From Saccharum officinarum (Eukaryota; Streptophyta; Magnoliopsida; Poales; Poaceae), in contig CM036159.1 of the NCBI GenBank assembly GCA_020631735.1, forward strand, positions 19,197,511 to 19,261,510: a DNA stretch of 64,000 nucleotides. The letters are read 5' to 3'. The notes beneath the pieces were generated by a model that searched no databases, had not been told where the DNA came from, and saw only the letters and a list, made by a program, of their open reading frames with translations. Below, piece after piece: positions 1 to 11,347 of this stretch (its first letter is position 1; each line of letters starts with the position of its first letter). Made by a program: the position numbers and the translations under genes.

Positions 1-704
1 TTGATTGACTTAACTCCCACTAAAATTAGCACCTTTTTGGTGATTGTTGACAAAGAGGAAGAGAAAAGTCACAAAGATAAAAGTTAAGTTGCAAAGGGGG
101 AGAAGTAAGTCACAAAGGTATAGTAAGGGGGGAAAAGATATAATAAGGGGAGAGAAAGCAAAATATATGACATTAGAAAGGGATCAATTAAAATTGAGCA
201 CACAAGTAGGGAGAGCAAGCTCATGATTCATTTGTTGCATTTGTACGTGCACTAACATGATGAATTGTTGCATTGCAAATTTAAATTTGATATTTATGCT
301 TGTGTGGTGAATGCTAGAAATAGATCTTGAATGATGAATTGTTGAGAGTAGCTTTACAAGTGGTATCTAGACACCTTTGCATATAATATTGATCTCATGG
401 GGTATTTTAGTGTTTGTGATGTTCACAAGTGATGTATTACAAGTGGTGTCTAGCTACATCGATGCAAAGGATGGTATATAAAGGCAACTCCGATTGGTAT
501 CATGCTTCAAAGGTCCATTCTATATACCTTAGCATCAATTTGATAGTAGTAACTCTACCAAAATTCAAATCCATACATATGTGCACAACTGAACCAAACT
601 CATGGAAGCACATATGTAGGGGGAGCTAATACTATCAAAATTGAAGATTGATTTCATTTCATATCTTTGTGGTGGTTGTCATCAATTACCAAAAAGGGGG
701 AGAT
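1..704 (+). mobile_element. Sirevirus (Copia) internal 3' region, copy 1
   Basis: Non-coding 3' part of the internal region of a Sirevirus/Maximus-type Copia element, lying just upstream of its 3' LTR. Several purine-rich, PPT-like tracts occur near 94-105, 125-138 and 143-158. Multiple PPT-like tracts upstream of the true PPT are, as I recall, a Sirevirus trait. Positions 212-704 recur almost unchanged at 19580-20072. No gag or pol coding is present; the rest of the element would lie left of the window. The AT-rich sequence carries no long open frame. Confidence 0.75.
689..704 (+). other. Polypurine tract of Sirevirus copy 1
   Basis: A purine run (AAAAAGGGGGAGA) ends directly before the TGAAAGCC that opens the LTR. 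This is the expected place for plus-strand priming in a plus-oriented element. The same tract, one base different, precedes the LTR of copy 2 at 20057-20072. Confidence 0.75.
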
Positions 705-823
705 TGAAAGCCCAAGTTTGGTTTTGGAAATTGAGTGACACCAAAGTTGCTAATGTTATGTGATCAAGTGTGATTAAGCTAGACATAAGCAACATGTGAT
801 GGAGGTGGAAATGGCATGGAGAG

Positions 824-3800
824 TGTCACACCCGGTTCTCCAAAGAACAAAACCAGGTAATCATATGTGTGCCCAGGAAGTCCACACATATGTCAGAATG
901 AAAAAGTATCAAAACAATGTTTATATAAAGCGGGAAACATACTATATTAACACTTACAATTATCAGAGTGTCGCGGAACGGTCACTAATCTTTTCTTCAG
1001 GCTCCAACATCACAGGGACGGCTGACTGGGGGTTCCATATGCCAAGCACTTCTGAAAAGACTTCTGGAAACTCCACTACACTTTCATCCTTCTTCTAAGC
1101 AACACCTCACTACACACTGGAGTGTGAGGAAATAGCAAGAGTGAGTCCATGTCGAACTCAACAAATATAACATGGGGTTCATGAGGCTCAAAAAGGATAG
1201 ACACTGGTTTACTGCATTTAGCTTTTAATTATCACAGTTTTATCATATGGGTAGCATCAGGCTTGCATTAATTCCCGCAATAAACATATGATCAATGTAA
1301 AGATGAATAATGAATAGCAAAAACATATTTATAGTCATTAGTGATCATCAATTCTGTAAGGGTCCAAGGCCACTCGTGACCGTGAGCACGGCTGTTATAA
1401 CAGTTTTACACTCTGCAGAGTTTGTACACTTTCACTGCGAGTCATGTTTACCCATATGCCCGGGATCGCGACTCCTAAAACACTTCCAAGGTGAGCAGGC
1501 AGGGAAACACTATGAAGCCTTTCAAAGGTTCGTCTAACAAGTTAGGGCCGCTAGGTTTCAGAAGTCAGTCCGTGTGATACACCACGCAGGGATCCACAGT
1601 CTGCTTTACCCCATTTGCGCCATAAGGGTAACCTCTAACAAGCTAGAAAAGGTCCTCATACTGAGCTAAAGCCAGAGCCATTTTAGCCCTCACAGTTGTA
1701 CTGTAAATCCCGGATTTTCGCTTACAGATAAGTCCTTATGGAGAGTAACAAGAGCACCAAAGTAATCCCCATGCTCTAGTACCCTTTAACAGTAATAAAA
1801 TCATCTTTTAATGTTTATTGCATATTCCATTAGTCAAATTACATGATCATAGTTCATGTTGAGCACTAGCAATACTAATCCAATGCAATATAATAGGTAT
1901 CAAGGAATAAGATCAACACTAAGTCATCCTTAACAAGGAAACATATGCATAATGATATTATTTGCTTATTGTGAATAGGATAACAAGGATAATCCCATGC
2001 TATACTTGCCTTAGAACTTGCTTTATGCCCAAAGCAACTTGCTCTGAAAAGCCTCAACTTAATCTTTCATTTGCAACTTCTGGCACTCAGCTTCTGGTCT
2101 TCACCTTCGGATCTTCGGTGCTCACAGATAGTCTTTCTTCTACTCGTAAATCATAGCAACCCAGCACACTAACAGGCATACAAGCAAATAAATAGGGACA
2201 ACTAAGAACAATACACCACACAAGAGAAAACAGCGTACTAAAAGAGAACTACCAGCTACGGTCACGAGAACATAAGAAACGCCGATAACGAAATTACGAT
2301 GGAAAAGAAACGACTACCGAGAGTTTATATTATAAAAGAAACAATTACACGCTTAATTATCTTAATTGAATAAAAACCACGTGATAGTTATTAACTCAGA
2401 TTTACTTAAATTATATTCTAATTCCAAGCTGAGTTAAGACCAATCTTGTTTTATTTTTAAACAATTTAAGCAAATTAGAATCTTACTTTACAAAAAGAAA
2501 CGATTATGAGAGAGCATTATACGATCGTGTTTAAGCTAGACAAAGTATAATCAAAACATATTTAAGTTTATACTATTCAATTTAATATTCATTTGCAAAA
2601 GGACGATGTGGCAACACTATATTGCTTTTGATTATTTTATATATAAAGGTACTAGTGGCACATGAACTTTAATCAAGTTAATATTTAGATTCATAAATAT
2701 GGACACTAATATGCACGCTGTTATCGCGAATCGGAGGTAAAACAGTGATATGGCGCAGGATTGAAGCTGTACATTGGAAAGGGAATTATGTGCAGATGGG
2801 CATGACATCAACACCATCTTTGATCAATAAAGTAGTAGACAAGGAGGTGAGGCTGACCTGCTATAAATCGACCGACAGGAGTTTACAATTGATGAACAGG
2901 AACAACTATGTACGTTGTTGCGGATGAACATGTTCTGAACAAGGATTGCTACAGCTGAGATGACTTCGTGTTTGCTTGTGAATGCTCGAACATGGATACT
3001 TCATCAGCTTGTAAACTCGATTGCTGTGGAAAACGCTAGCATCCATCAAGCAACCGCAAGACGGCGCCATACGATAGCAGTTTTATAGCTGCTATCTTGT
3101 ACGACGATTGAACATGGTGATGGACAGCCAGCGACGTCGGGCGGCCGGCATCCATGATAGCCAGCAGATCATTCGGTTTGGACAGGCGAGATTGCTCCAG
3201 CTAGGCGCTTCACGAGGACGAGGAAAGACTCGACGACGACGGGTGGCAACGGCGGCAGCTCTGCTCGGCGAGATCGGCGGGACGGCAGGGCACGGAGTCC
3301 TACTCGTATAGACGTACGATGCCTGCTTGCTTCTTATAGGCTAAATAAATACAATATACTATACCTACTGCTAACGTATTTAGAGTTGGGCCCCAGGCCT
3401 CAAGGACCCAGTTCGGCCGCTAGACGCACAGCACACTGCAGGGTGGACGATGGTTCTGTCTTTTTGGATGTATTGGTGATATAGATGGATCAGCTTGGCT
3501 TGCATATTCAAGGAGGCAGCGACAAGCAACAATAATGCTCCTGCAGGTTTGCTCAGCTGAAAACGAAGGAGGAAAAACAACATGCTCAGCCCATTGGCTC
3601 AAGCCTCTAGCAAGATTAGCTGCGTATATGCTAGAGTAGATAATATACATACAGAGCATACAAATTACTAGATGATTAGAAGAACTTGATATACTCAAAG
3701 ATATACCAGGTGGACATGCTGCTCATGTACCTAGACATGCACGGTCAGCCTGGCCTATGACTCGGGTGCGGAATTCGGCGGTGGCGGCGCTGCTAGGGTC

Positions 3801-5060
3801 GAATAAGAGACGGCAGCACCTGGCTCTATCTATTTATAGGGTGGTAGGCGTTAGATTTCTTATTTGTTTTCTTTTCCTTTTTCTTTTTATTTTCAAATCC
3901 AAATGTATACTGAATCATTTTGAGTTTTGGTCAAAGCCAGACATTACAATAAATCAAATGCGAAGGCATGTATGCTCAAACATTAGCACTACTGCGTAGA
4001 GCGCAACTATACGAAACTAACGCGACTGAAACGGAGCAAAACGGAATTAAAACGAAGAAACGATAAAGATATTACAAACCAGTGGCAGAACCGCAAATAC
4101 TTCATCTTCTACCTCCATCCATCCGAAGGGCCTCGGCCTGGGGGCGACAAAAGAAGGAGGAGAAATATTTAATTTACTACACGAGAGATTTCCCAAACTA
4201 GGGGCTCCTCTACGGTAGTTTTGGTGTGCTTTTACCCAAGGGATAGGTACGTATATATAGGGAGGAAAACTCTCCACCTCCATATCAACTAGCGATATGG
4301 TGCTAATTGACGTTGCACCATCCACCTTTACTAATAGGCCTAATTAATTATTAAAGCCCATTAGTAAATAAAGACATGGGCCTTTGGACATGAGGAAATC
4401 TGAGATATTTTATTATTTTTGGAATTAATTAATTTCATGGATAAAATAATTCTAGAAAAGTCCAGAATTATTATTTAAGCCACGAAAAATACTCTGAAAG
4501 CTCTGAAAATTTGGAGAAAATTCTCAGAGACATTATGAAACATAAGGAACCAAAATAAAGTATTTGGACCTCATGAAAAAATATTTTGGAGCATCTAAAA
4601 ATTAGATAACGCTCATAGAAAAGCGTGAACTAGCTCTAGAAAAAGCCAGAATAATTCCCGAAGAGTTTACTGAGATTGATTGACACGTGAGGAACTGAAA
4701 AGAATAATTTGCGTGATAAAGAAAAGATTTTAGGAAACTCCCAATGAGAACTTAAGATGAGAAACCAGGAATATTGATTGCAGAAAAAGATAAAGACGTG
4801 CTGGAGAAGAAAGATCGATCCACTGAACGTATTTTGAAAGACTTTGTTCGCTCTTAACACACAAGAGTTAACGAGCAAACATCACATCAAACAATGCCCG
4901 TTAGGTTAATTCCAAAATAATTGAAAAGTACTATTTTTCTTTAATAAAAATATATGGAAACCTAAACTAATGTTGACAAGTTCTATCCAAATATTAAAAT
5001 ATTTATTTTAGTTAGTGTTTTCTATGCACAACCCAAAATCAGAAATTTTGGGGTGTGACA
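824..5060 (-). mobile_element. Solo LTR of a Tekay-like gypsy element
   Basis: The segment starts TGTCACACCC and ends GGGTGTGACA, and is bounded by a perfect 5-bp duplication GAGAG (819-823 and 5061-5065). The unoccupied site survives at 20187-20191 in the duplicated copy, which fixes both ends exactly. The first ~0.9 kb resembles the LTR at 42529-43580, so this is a related but longer LTR. A TATA-like TATTTATA (3831-3838) reads TATAAATA on the minus strand, the orientation inferred from the related element. No internal region or PBS remains. The extra 1.3 kb relative to the 2.9-kb relative may be a further insertion that I could not delimit. Confidence 0.85.
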
Positions 5061-5614
5061 GAGAGATGGCCACAAAACCACATGATTTGGTGCATGAAAT
5101 GATGAGCAAGATCATGAAGGAATGCACATAAAATGATGGACATGATGATCAAGTGGAGGAGAAGGATCTAAGAACGCAAGGCAAAGGTATAACCATAGGG
5201 TTTTCCTTTTGCCGGTCTAAGATGAGTAGAAAAGTGATTGACCGGGTTTAGGATACATAGCCAACTATCAAGAGGGGCAATCACGGTTAGCTCAGGAATC
5301 AAGTGCCACTAGATCATCATCTTGAGCATATGCATTAGGATCTAGTAGAGAGCTAACATAACGCCATAAAAAATGATTATGAAAATGCTAACACACATGC
5401 ACATGATGGTGTACACTTGGTGGTGTTAGCACATTTGCGAAGGCGGCGGAGTTTGAACGGTAGAGAGGGGTTTGGGTACCTCTCTCCCTCCGGTCGAGCT
5501 TGCGAGGCGGGATTCGACGCTTTTTGTGAAAATGAAATGCCTATTTTCCATTACGTCAGAGGCGAGCAAACGGAGGCGAAAGTTCAGAGTGTTTATCCCT
5601 AAAAAACTCCAACC

Positions 5615-6095
5615 GAACGCTGGACCGGACGTGGTCCAGGGTGGACCTGTGCGTCCGGTCAGCTCAAGTCGAGGACTGAGGCACAGCGCGCCTAGGGTTT
5701 GTGACCGGACACTGGTCTGGCCTGACCAGCGCGTCCGATCAGTTCACCTAGGCACAGAGGGAAGGTGCACGGAGAGCGCGCGACCAGCGCGTCCGAGGGT
5801 CCCCGAGACCAGAGCGTCCGGTTAGCATCACTTGTGCGGCTTCGTGGCGTGATGCGAAGCGGACATGATGGCACATCTGGTCATGTGCGACCGGACGTGT
5901 CCGATCACGCGAGGAGCTCTCTGGACTCCGATCAGACACCAGGTGCAACGCGTCCGGTTATCTGGTGAAGCGCGTCCGGTCACAGCAACGACTCTCTCTA
6001 ACTCGCACTACTACTATTTGTCCTGTAGTGACCGGACGCGTCCGATCACCCTGACCTGTGCGTCCAGTCATCATGTTTTTCACTGCGATGTCTTA
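5615..6095 (+). promoter_or_regulatory. CGG/CCG palindrome array in Sirevirus LTR (copy 1)
   Basis: Many copies of GGACGCGTCC-like and CGTCCGGTCA-like dyads crowd the region just upstream of the TATA box. Sirevirus LTRs are known for repeated palindromes of this type placed upstream of the TATA box. A role in transcription factor binding or chromatin is inferred. The same array recurs at 20740-21205, and a decayed version at 30040-30450. Confidence 0.7.
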
Positions 6096-6120
6096 TAACA
6101 GCTAGTTGCTTATCCCTTCG

Positions 6121-6130
6121 CTATAAATAG
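6121..6130 (+). promoter_or_regulatory. TATA box of Sirevirus LTR, copy 1
   Basis: CTATAAATAG lies downstream of the palindrome array and is conserved at 21246-21255 and 30489-30498. It marks the probable U3/R boundary of the plus-strand LTR. Confidence 0.7.
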
Positions 6131-8448
6131 AAGTTGGTCGGGGTTTGGGGGCATCTCTTGCATTCTTGCTAACCTTGAGACATCCTTTGAGCTAGACAAC
6201 AACCCCTCCACTCATCTCTTTGCTTGGTTGCACATCTTGAGTGAGATTGAAGTGCATTACTTGAGAGTTGCATTCTAGAGTTACTTGTTCTTCGAGTTGC
6301 TGTGAATTTCTTGTTACTCTTCCATGTTTCCTGATGCGGTAGACGGCTTGGAGCAGCGGAGGTGATTGAGCTCGCAATTGGAGATTGTTGGAGCCCTCAC
6401 CAAGTGTTGTAAGGGGTTCTTGATCCTTCCCCGTGGGAGTTCATGAATTGGATACTCTAGTGGAGCTCGTGGCTTGGAGGATCCCCATCTTGTGTATGGT
6501 TGTGCGGTGCCCGCCGAGGGTGAAACGATCTCAATTTCCGCGAAGGGAAATCCACAGAGTCGAAGTGTAATAAGACCGCGATGGATCTTATTACCCAAAT
6601 TCCAGTCGAATACCAAATCCATACAATGATAATATCAGAGTACAATAGTGCAAAATTACATACTTTATTACATTGCCGCATTGGTGGAAACAAAAGTAGC
6701 AGACAAGCAGAACAGCTTGAAGATAGGATCGCCAAACTCGAGCGTAGGCACGAACCCCTCAGCCATCAATCTCCTCGGAGCTATACTCCTCAGCAGAACC
6801 TGTGCCAAAAACTTATCAGTACGATTTGTACTGGCCACTCCCATCCCTATGAGCATTGCTTTGTGGATTTGGATGCATCACGGTTGTATTCAAAAGAAAC
6901 CTATAGGGCTGGGGTTTCCTATGCAATAGCATATCAAGTGTATAATTTGATCAAGTTTTAACACCATTCCCACACTCATTCCACACCATTCCCTTTTCCG
7001 AGCCAGGTTACGATCCTAGGATCATCATACCACCAACTCCACACTATTCCACACCATCGCTCAATCGACAGGCCAACTCCCTCTCGGCACTGTCTCAAGG
7101 CCTGTAGCCCCTGGCTAAGACCGACACTCTCTTTTGGGGAAGAAGAGAAGGACTCATCTCTCTATCTAGTTTAAGCAAAACCTAGGAAAGGTCCATAGCC
7201 GATGAGTCGGCACATGTATCGATCGATCAACCATACACTCTGCAGAGGTTTTACATAACCATAAGATCCGCCTTCCTTACTGACCGTCGTCAACTGGGCT
7301 GATTCTGGCTGCTTGCTAGCCTAGGATAATGCCACTCTACCATTCAGCCCTGGTTCACCCCAAGTCAAGTCTGGGGTGGCTGAAACTGTGAGTCATGAGC
7401 CGGGTCTACAAGGTCTCCATGAAGTCTCGGAAGGGTGTGGGGGAAATCCTCTGTGCCCCGTACCTCCTTACACTATCCGCTATCAACCTAGCAGTAGTGG
7501 CAAAATCCTACCAAGTAGTCCAGCCGTCCCGCACCATATAGGGCGAGTGGTACGAAAGGCTTCCCGGTGAATCTGAGTACTAGTAGGTCCTTAGGGATGA
7601 CCAAGCCAGAATGTCTCCATCAGGGTTTCCATTTACCGTGCCACCACAGCACCTCCATCCCGAGCTCCACCCATCACAGGTTCACACCCAGGTCCACCTC
7701 ATATACCTTTTACCCACCACAGGTATACATTTCCAGGGGTGCCCAGGTAGCATCCCATAGTAAGACTTGCCCCAGGCTCGTCGTATACTCCAACTCGGTC
7801 GACACAACCCTCACCCTCCACACACCCAAGTCACACACGCAGCACTCTCCCCAAAGTCCAGGTAACACCAGTTTCCACCACGCACATAGTAATAGCGTAG
7901 TATAAATAAGGAAATAGATAGCAATAAGCGTGTGTCTAGCCTAATAGCAGGGTATGCAGGGGTAAGGTTGCGTCAAGGTAAAGGCTTTCAAGCAAGCATA
8001 CTACCACGCAAATCCTACCATAAAATGATTGTAGTAGTAGAGTAAAGCGATAGCAGTTCTATATTAGCCATGCGTAATAGGTGCTACAAGATTTGGGTGG
8101 GATGTGGCACCTTCAGTGTAGTCATCTCCGTTCTCCTCACGGTACTCACGGTCCTCATCCGTCAGGTTCTCCTCTGAGTCTGCATCGTTTGCATTATAGT
8201 CGCGTTAGCGACGTCTATAGAATAGCACAAAGAAGCAATGGAAATTAAAAAAGAGCCAATTGCACTCAAACATGGGTTTATTGCATAGAGCTTGATTTTA
8301 GATGAATTTTGGTCCTAGTTTTGTATTTTTCTAAGGTCGTATGAATTTGTTATGAATTTCTGAAGTTTAATTCATTTCTAAAAATGGAAAAGGCCGAGTT
8401 AATCCAGGGCTGACACGTGTCGTGCTGCGGTTGGTCCACGTGGCTTGC

Positions 8449-8947
8449 TGACGTCAGCATGACGTCAGCATGACGTTGTCATAAAGGTTTCGAGCCGATA
8501 GGTGGGTCCCAGCTGACGTCAGCATGACGTCATCAACGTCGTCAGTTCCGACAAGTGGGTCCAGGGACTCTTAGGTCACTGACATGTGGCTCCAGTCAAA
8601 GTCAACGTTGGTCAACGTCGAGTCAACGGTCAACGGTCAGCGGCCAACAGTCAGGGTCACTGACGTGTGGGGCCAGGGCTGCTGACGTCAGCAGCTGATG
8701 TCATCGTGACGTCAGCATGACGTCACCTCGGTTGTGCTGGCTTCTGACATGTGGGTCCTATGTGACGTCATCGTCACGTCAGCATCTGACGTGTAGGTCC
8801 AGGGTGTCCGTGTCACTGACTGGTGGGGTCAGGGTGCTGTCGTCATCAGCTGACGTTATCATGACGTCAGCGTGATGTCACTGTGGCAATTTCCACAGCT
8901 GACATGTGGGTCCCGCGTGACGTCATCACGACGCCAGTATGACGTCA
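8449..8947. promoter_or_regulatory. Array of TGACGTCA palindromes inside LTR a
   Basis: Eleven exact TGACGTCA octamers lie in about 500 bp (for example 8449, 8460, 8514, 8525, 8683, 8707, 8718, 8763, 8862, 8918, 8940), mixed with CTGACATGTGGGTCC-like phrases. TGACGTCA is the palindromic core bound by plant bZIP/TGA factors. GTCAAC/TTGAC W-box-like repeats follow at about 8592-8640 and 9000-9030. On the minus strand this lies downstream of the TATA at 10298. LTR c carries the array with several octamers mutated. LTR b lacks it because the break at 19579 falls just before it. Confidence 0.7.
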
Positions 8948-10297
8948 CCATCTGACGTGTGGGTCCAGCAACACTGTGTCGCTGACATGTGGGGCTAGGT
9001 CAACAGTCAACGTTGACCGGTCAACAGTCGACTCGGGTCGGGTCCAACTGGGCCGATTGGGCTAGATACAGGCTGGGCTTTGGCTCGCCACGTGGCAGGC
9101 TGTGGCTCTGCCACGTCGTAGTCGTGGGCCTCAACTGGGCTGCGGTCCATGGCTTGTGGTCCATGGTGGACCAGGAGACATTGGTCCATGGACCGCAGAC
9201 AGGACTACCGTGGACCAAGTCCACCCTCTCTTCTCTCAGGCACGGCCCACGTACACCGGGTGCACGCGCGGGTGGCTGGTGAGGGGAGTCTTCCCCGATT
9301 TCTTGCCGGCGTGCCCTCGTCGGCGACGTGATCACCGGCGAGCTCCCGCAATGGTTCAGGCGTCTAATTGAGGTGGGGAAAAGTCTCCTCGCTCCATGGC
9401 GACTGTGATGGTGGGGTCGAAGTGGCGGTTGGGGCTTCATAGGGTCCCGACCACGGTGAACGGCGGCGTGGGTTCATCGGCGTGCATGGACAGGGCGGTA
9501 GTGATAGCGAGAACCCAGTTGGAAGAGCGTGTGAGCTCCATGGTGCTTCTATGGCCATGGTAGGCGTGTTGAAGGAGCTCCTGGTCTTCCTAGTGGTTCC
9601 GGCCATGGTGGTGGGGGCAAAACAGAGGCAATGGTGCTCCGACGAGGTGCGGTGTGGCAACGCAGGGCTTCGGTGGGCTCCTTCCTCGGCTAAGGTGAGC
9701 GCAGTGTGTCTCTCATCACGGCGAAACCAATCGAGGTGTTGATGTCGCCTTTACCACGACGTAGAAGACGCGGTGGTCTCGACATGGTTGTGCTCTCGGC
9801 CATGGTGAGTGTGCCCGTGCGTGTGCGCTCCTGCTCCGATGTACAACACCATGGCTGGGGTCCTCCTTTTGGCTGATGGCAGCGCGCACGGCGCGTCCTG
9901 GTTCTCGACAAACGTGGCCATGGTGGTCTCCCTAGCTAACCAGTTGGGCTAGGCCGAAGCTCGAAGCTTCAGCAAGGCTTCGATCATGGCGGTGCACGTT
10001 CCATTGGGCTAGGGAGGTCTCAGCGGCGTACGGCTCACCTTTGGTGTTGAAGGCAAGAGGATAGCGGTGCAGTGAAGAGGTGTGGCCGTGTAGCTCTAGA
10101 GGCAGTGCCGTGTCGTCCGCTTCGGCTTGATCCGCGGCGGTGCTCCAAGCTCCGGCGTGCTTCCGGTCCTCCTCCTGGCAATGGCTCCGCCCTCTCCTCC
10201 CGAATTCCCCCCTCAGCTCTCTACTCTTTGGTGCGAAGTGGTTGGCCACCAGTGGCGGCGGGTGGTGAGACGAGCGCAAGGGCATCCGAGGCCGGGC

Positions 10298-10304
10298 TTT
10301 TATA
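10298..10304 (-). promoter_or_regulatory. TATA box of the Tekay-like LTR a
   Basis: TTTTATA in plus sense reads TATAAAA on the minus strand within GGCTATAAAAGCC, about 1 kb into the LTR. It is conserved in LTR c at 25424-25430. It puts a short U3 at the right end and a long R/U5 to the left. Confidence 0.6.
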
Positions 10305-10902
10305 GCCGAGCTCCCAGCTCCCATGGCGGACGGTGATCGAGCGGTGGTGGCGTGATCAGTGGCATCCAAGGGCTCTCGTGCGGTGGCGTAGGCGTGGCGC
10401 AAGGGTTGCGTGGGTGCGGTGCCAAGGAGACAAGGCCATGCCCCTGGCGTGACCCCCTGGCCCGCCTCTGCCACTGCTGTCGGGCAACGGTCGCGTAGGC
10501 GGTTGAGGCGTGGGTGAGGAAGACGACACTGTGGACGGGGTGGCTGACTTGCGGGGCCCGCGTGGCAGCGACTGAGAGTGAAAACGGGAAACGTGCGGGC
10601 GTGGGCGACGTGCGGCTGACGCATGGGGCCAAGCGGCAGCGGCAGCTGGCGGGGCTGGGCGCGCGGGCGTTGCTGGGCCACGAGCTGGGCCGTGCGCGCG
10701 CGCTAGGGCTGGCTGGGCCGAGCGGCTGGGCTGCGAGGCCTTCTTCTCTCTTTCTTCTTTTTCTTTTCTGTTTTTCATTGCTTTTCCATTATTTGAATTC
10801 AAATTTGGTTTGAAATTTGAATTCCAAACTGATGTAACTTATTCATTGGTGTTTAGGGAATTTTTGTTTAGCTATTTTGTATATCATCATAGGTGTAGTT
10901 TG

Positions 10903-10903
<1 letters not shown>

Positions 10904-10979
<76 letters not shown>
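10904..10979. repeat. (TA)38 microsatellite in LTR a
   Basis: An uninterrupted TA run of 76 bp. The same site in LTR c (26030-26043) holds only 14 bp, which explains most of the length difference between the two LTRs. Confidence 0.95.
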
Positions 10980-10983
<4 letters not shown>

Positions 10984-11313
10984 TAGTTTTTCTTTTATAC
11001 TATTATCCTTGGATTTGAATAGTGATTATTTTATGGTGTGTTTCTTAGAAAAAGTTGTTAAGCATAAACAAAAAGCAAAAAGAAAATCCAAATCACAATT
11101 TGAGTTAACATTATATGCAACATTTTATTTGTTAAAATTTAAATAAACATATTTGGTTTTAGGCATGCCATGCTTATGTGCTAACTTGGGTTGGGTTAGA
11201 CCTAATGCATCTCTTAGGTTGGGTTACCATACATGACACTCATCATCACATGGAAGTTTTGAGAAAAATTTTGTATTTGGTATTTTTGGTGTGTGGATTC
11301 TTAGGTTGTTACA

Positions 11314-11329
11314 GTCCTACCCCCTTAAC
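11314..11329 (-). other. Polypurine tract of the Tekay-like element
   Basis: GTCCTACCCCCTTAAC in plus sense is a purine-rich GTTAAGGGGGTAGGAC on the minus strand, directly before the 3' LTR. Position and composition fit plus-strand priming. Confidence 0.75.
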
Positions 11330-11347
11330 AGAATCTCGTCCCCGAGA

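Larger units (their letters stand above)
705..6520 (+). mobile_element. Sirevirus 3' LTR, copy 1 (interrupted, right end missing)
   Basis: The LTR starts TGAAAGCCCAAGTTTGG right after the PPT. It is split by a solo gypsy LTR at 824-5060 and continues from 5066 to 6520, where the Tekay-like element is inserted after GAGGG. The part of the LTR that should follow that element is absent here, because sequence beyond 19579 jumps back to the start of the duplicated segment. The missing part is seen in copy 2 (26383-27605). It carries a TATA box at 6121-6130 and an array of CGG/CCG palindromes upstream of it. Confidence 0.8.
6521..11313 (-). repeat. LTR a (3' LTR of the Tekay-like element)
   Basis: A 4793-bp LTR starting TGAAACGATC and ending GGTTGTTACA in plus sense. 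It matches LTR b over the latter's whole length and LTR c (21646-26377) end to end. It includes a TGACGTCA-rich tract, a GC-rich tract near 9100-10740 and a TA microsatellite. Open frames in the GC-rich tract, such as the 249-codon one at 9932-10681, are not kept in LTR c, so they are not treated as genes. Confidence 0.85.

Noticed and set aside
824..5060. TGTCACACCC...GGGTGTGACA read as terminal inverted repeats of a DNA transposon
   Set aside because: The 5-bp duplication, TG/CA ends and close match to the LTR at 42529 show an LTR. The inverse ends are those normally found at LTR termini.
9932..10681. A 249-codon minus-strand frame with Pro/Arg-rich product
   Set aside because: It lies in a GC-rich LTR tract and is not kept open in the matching LTR c region, so it is a chance frame.
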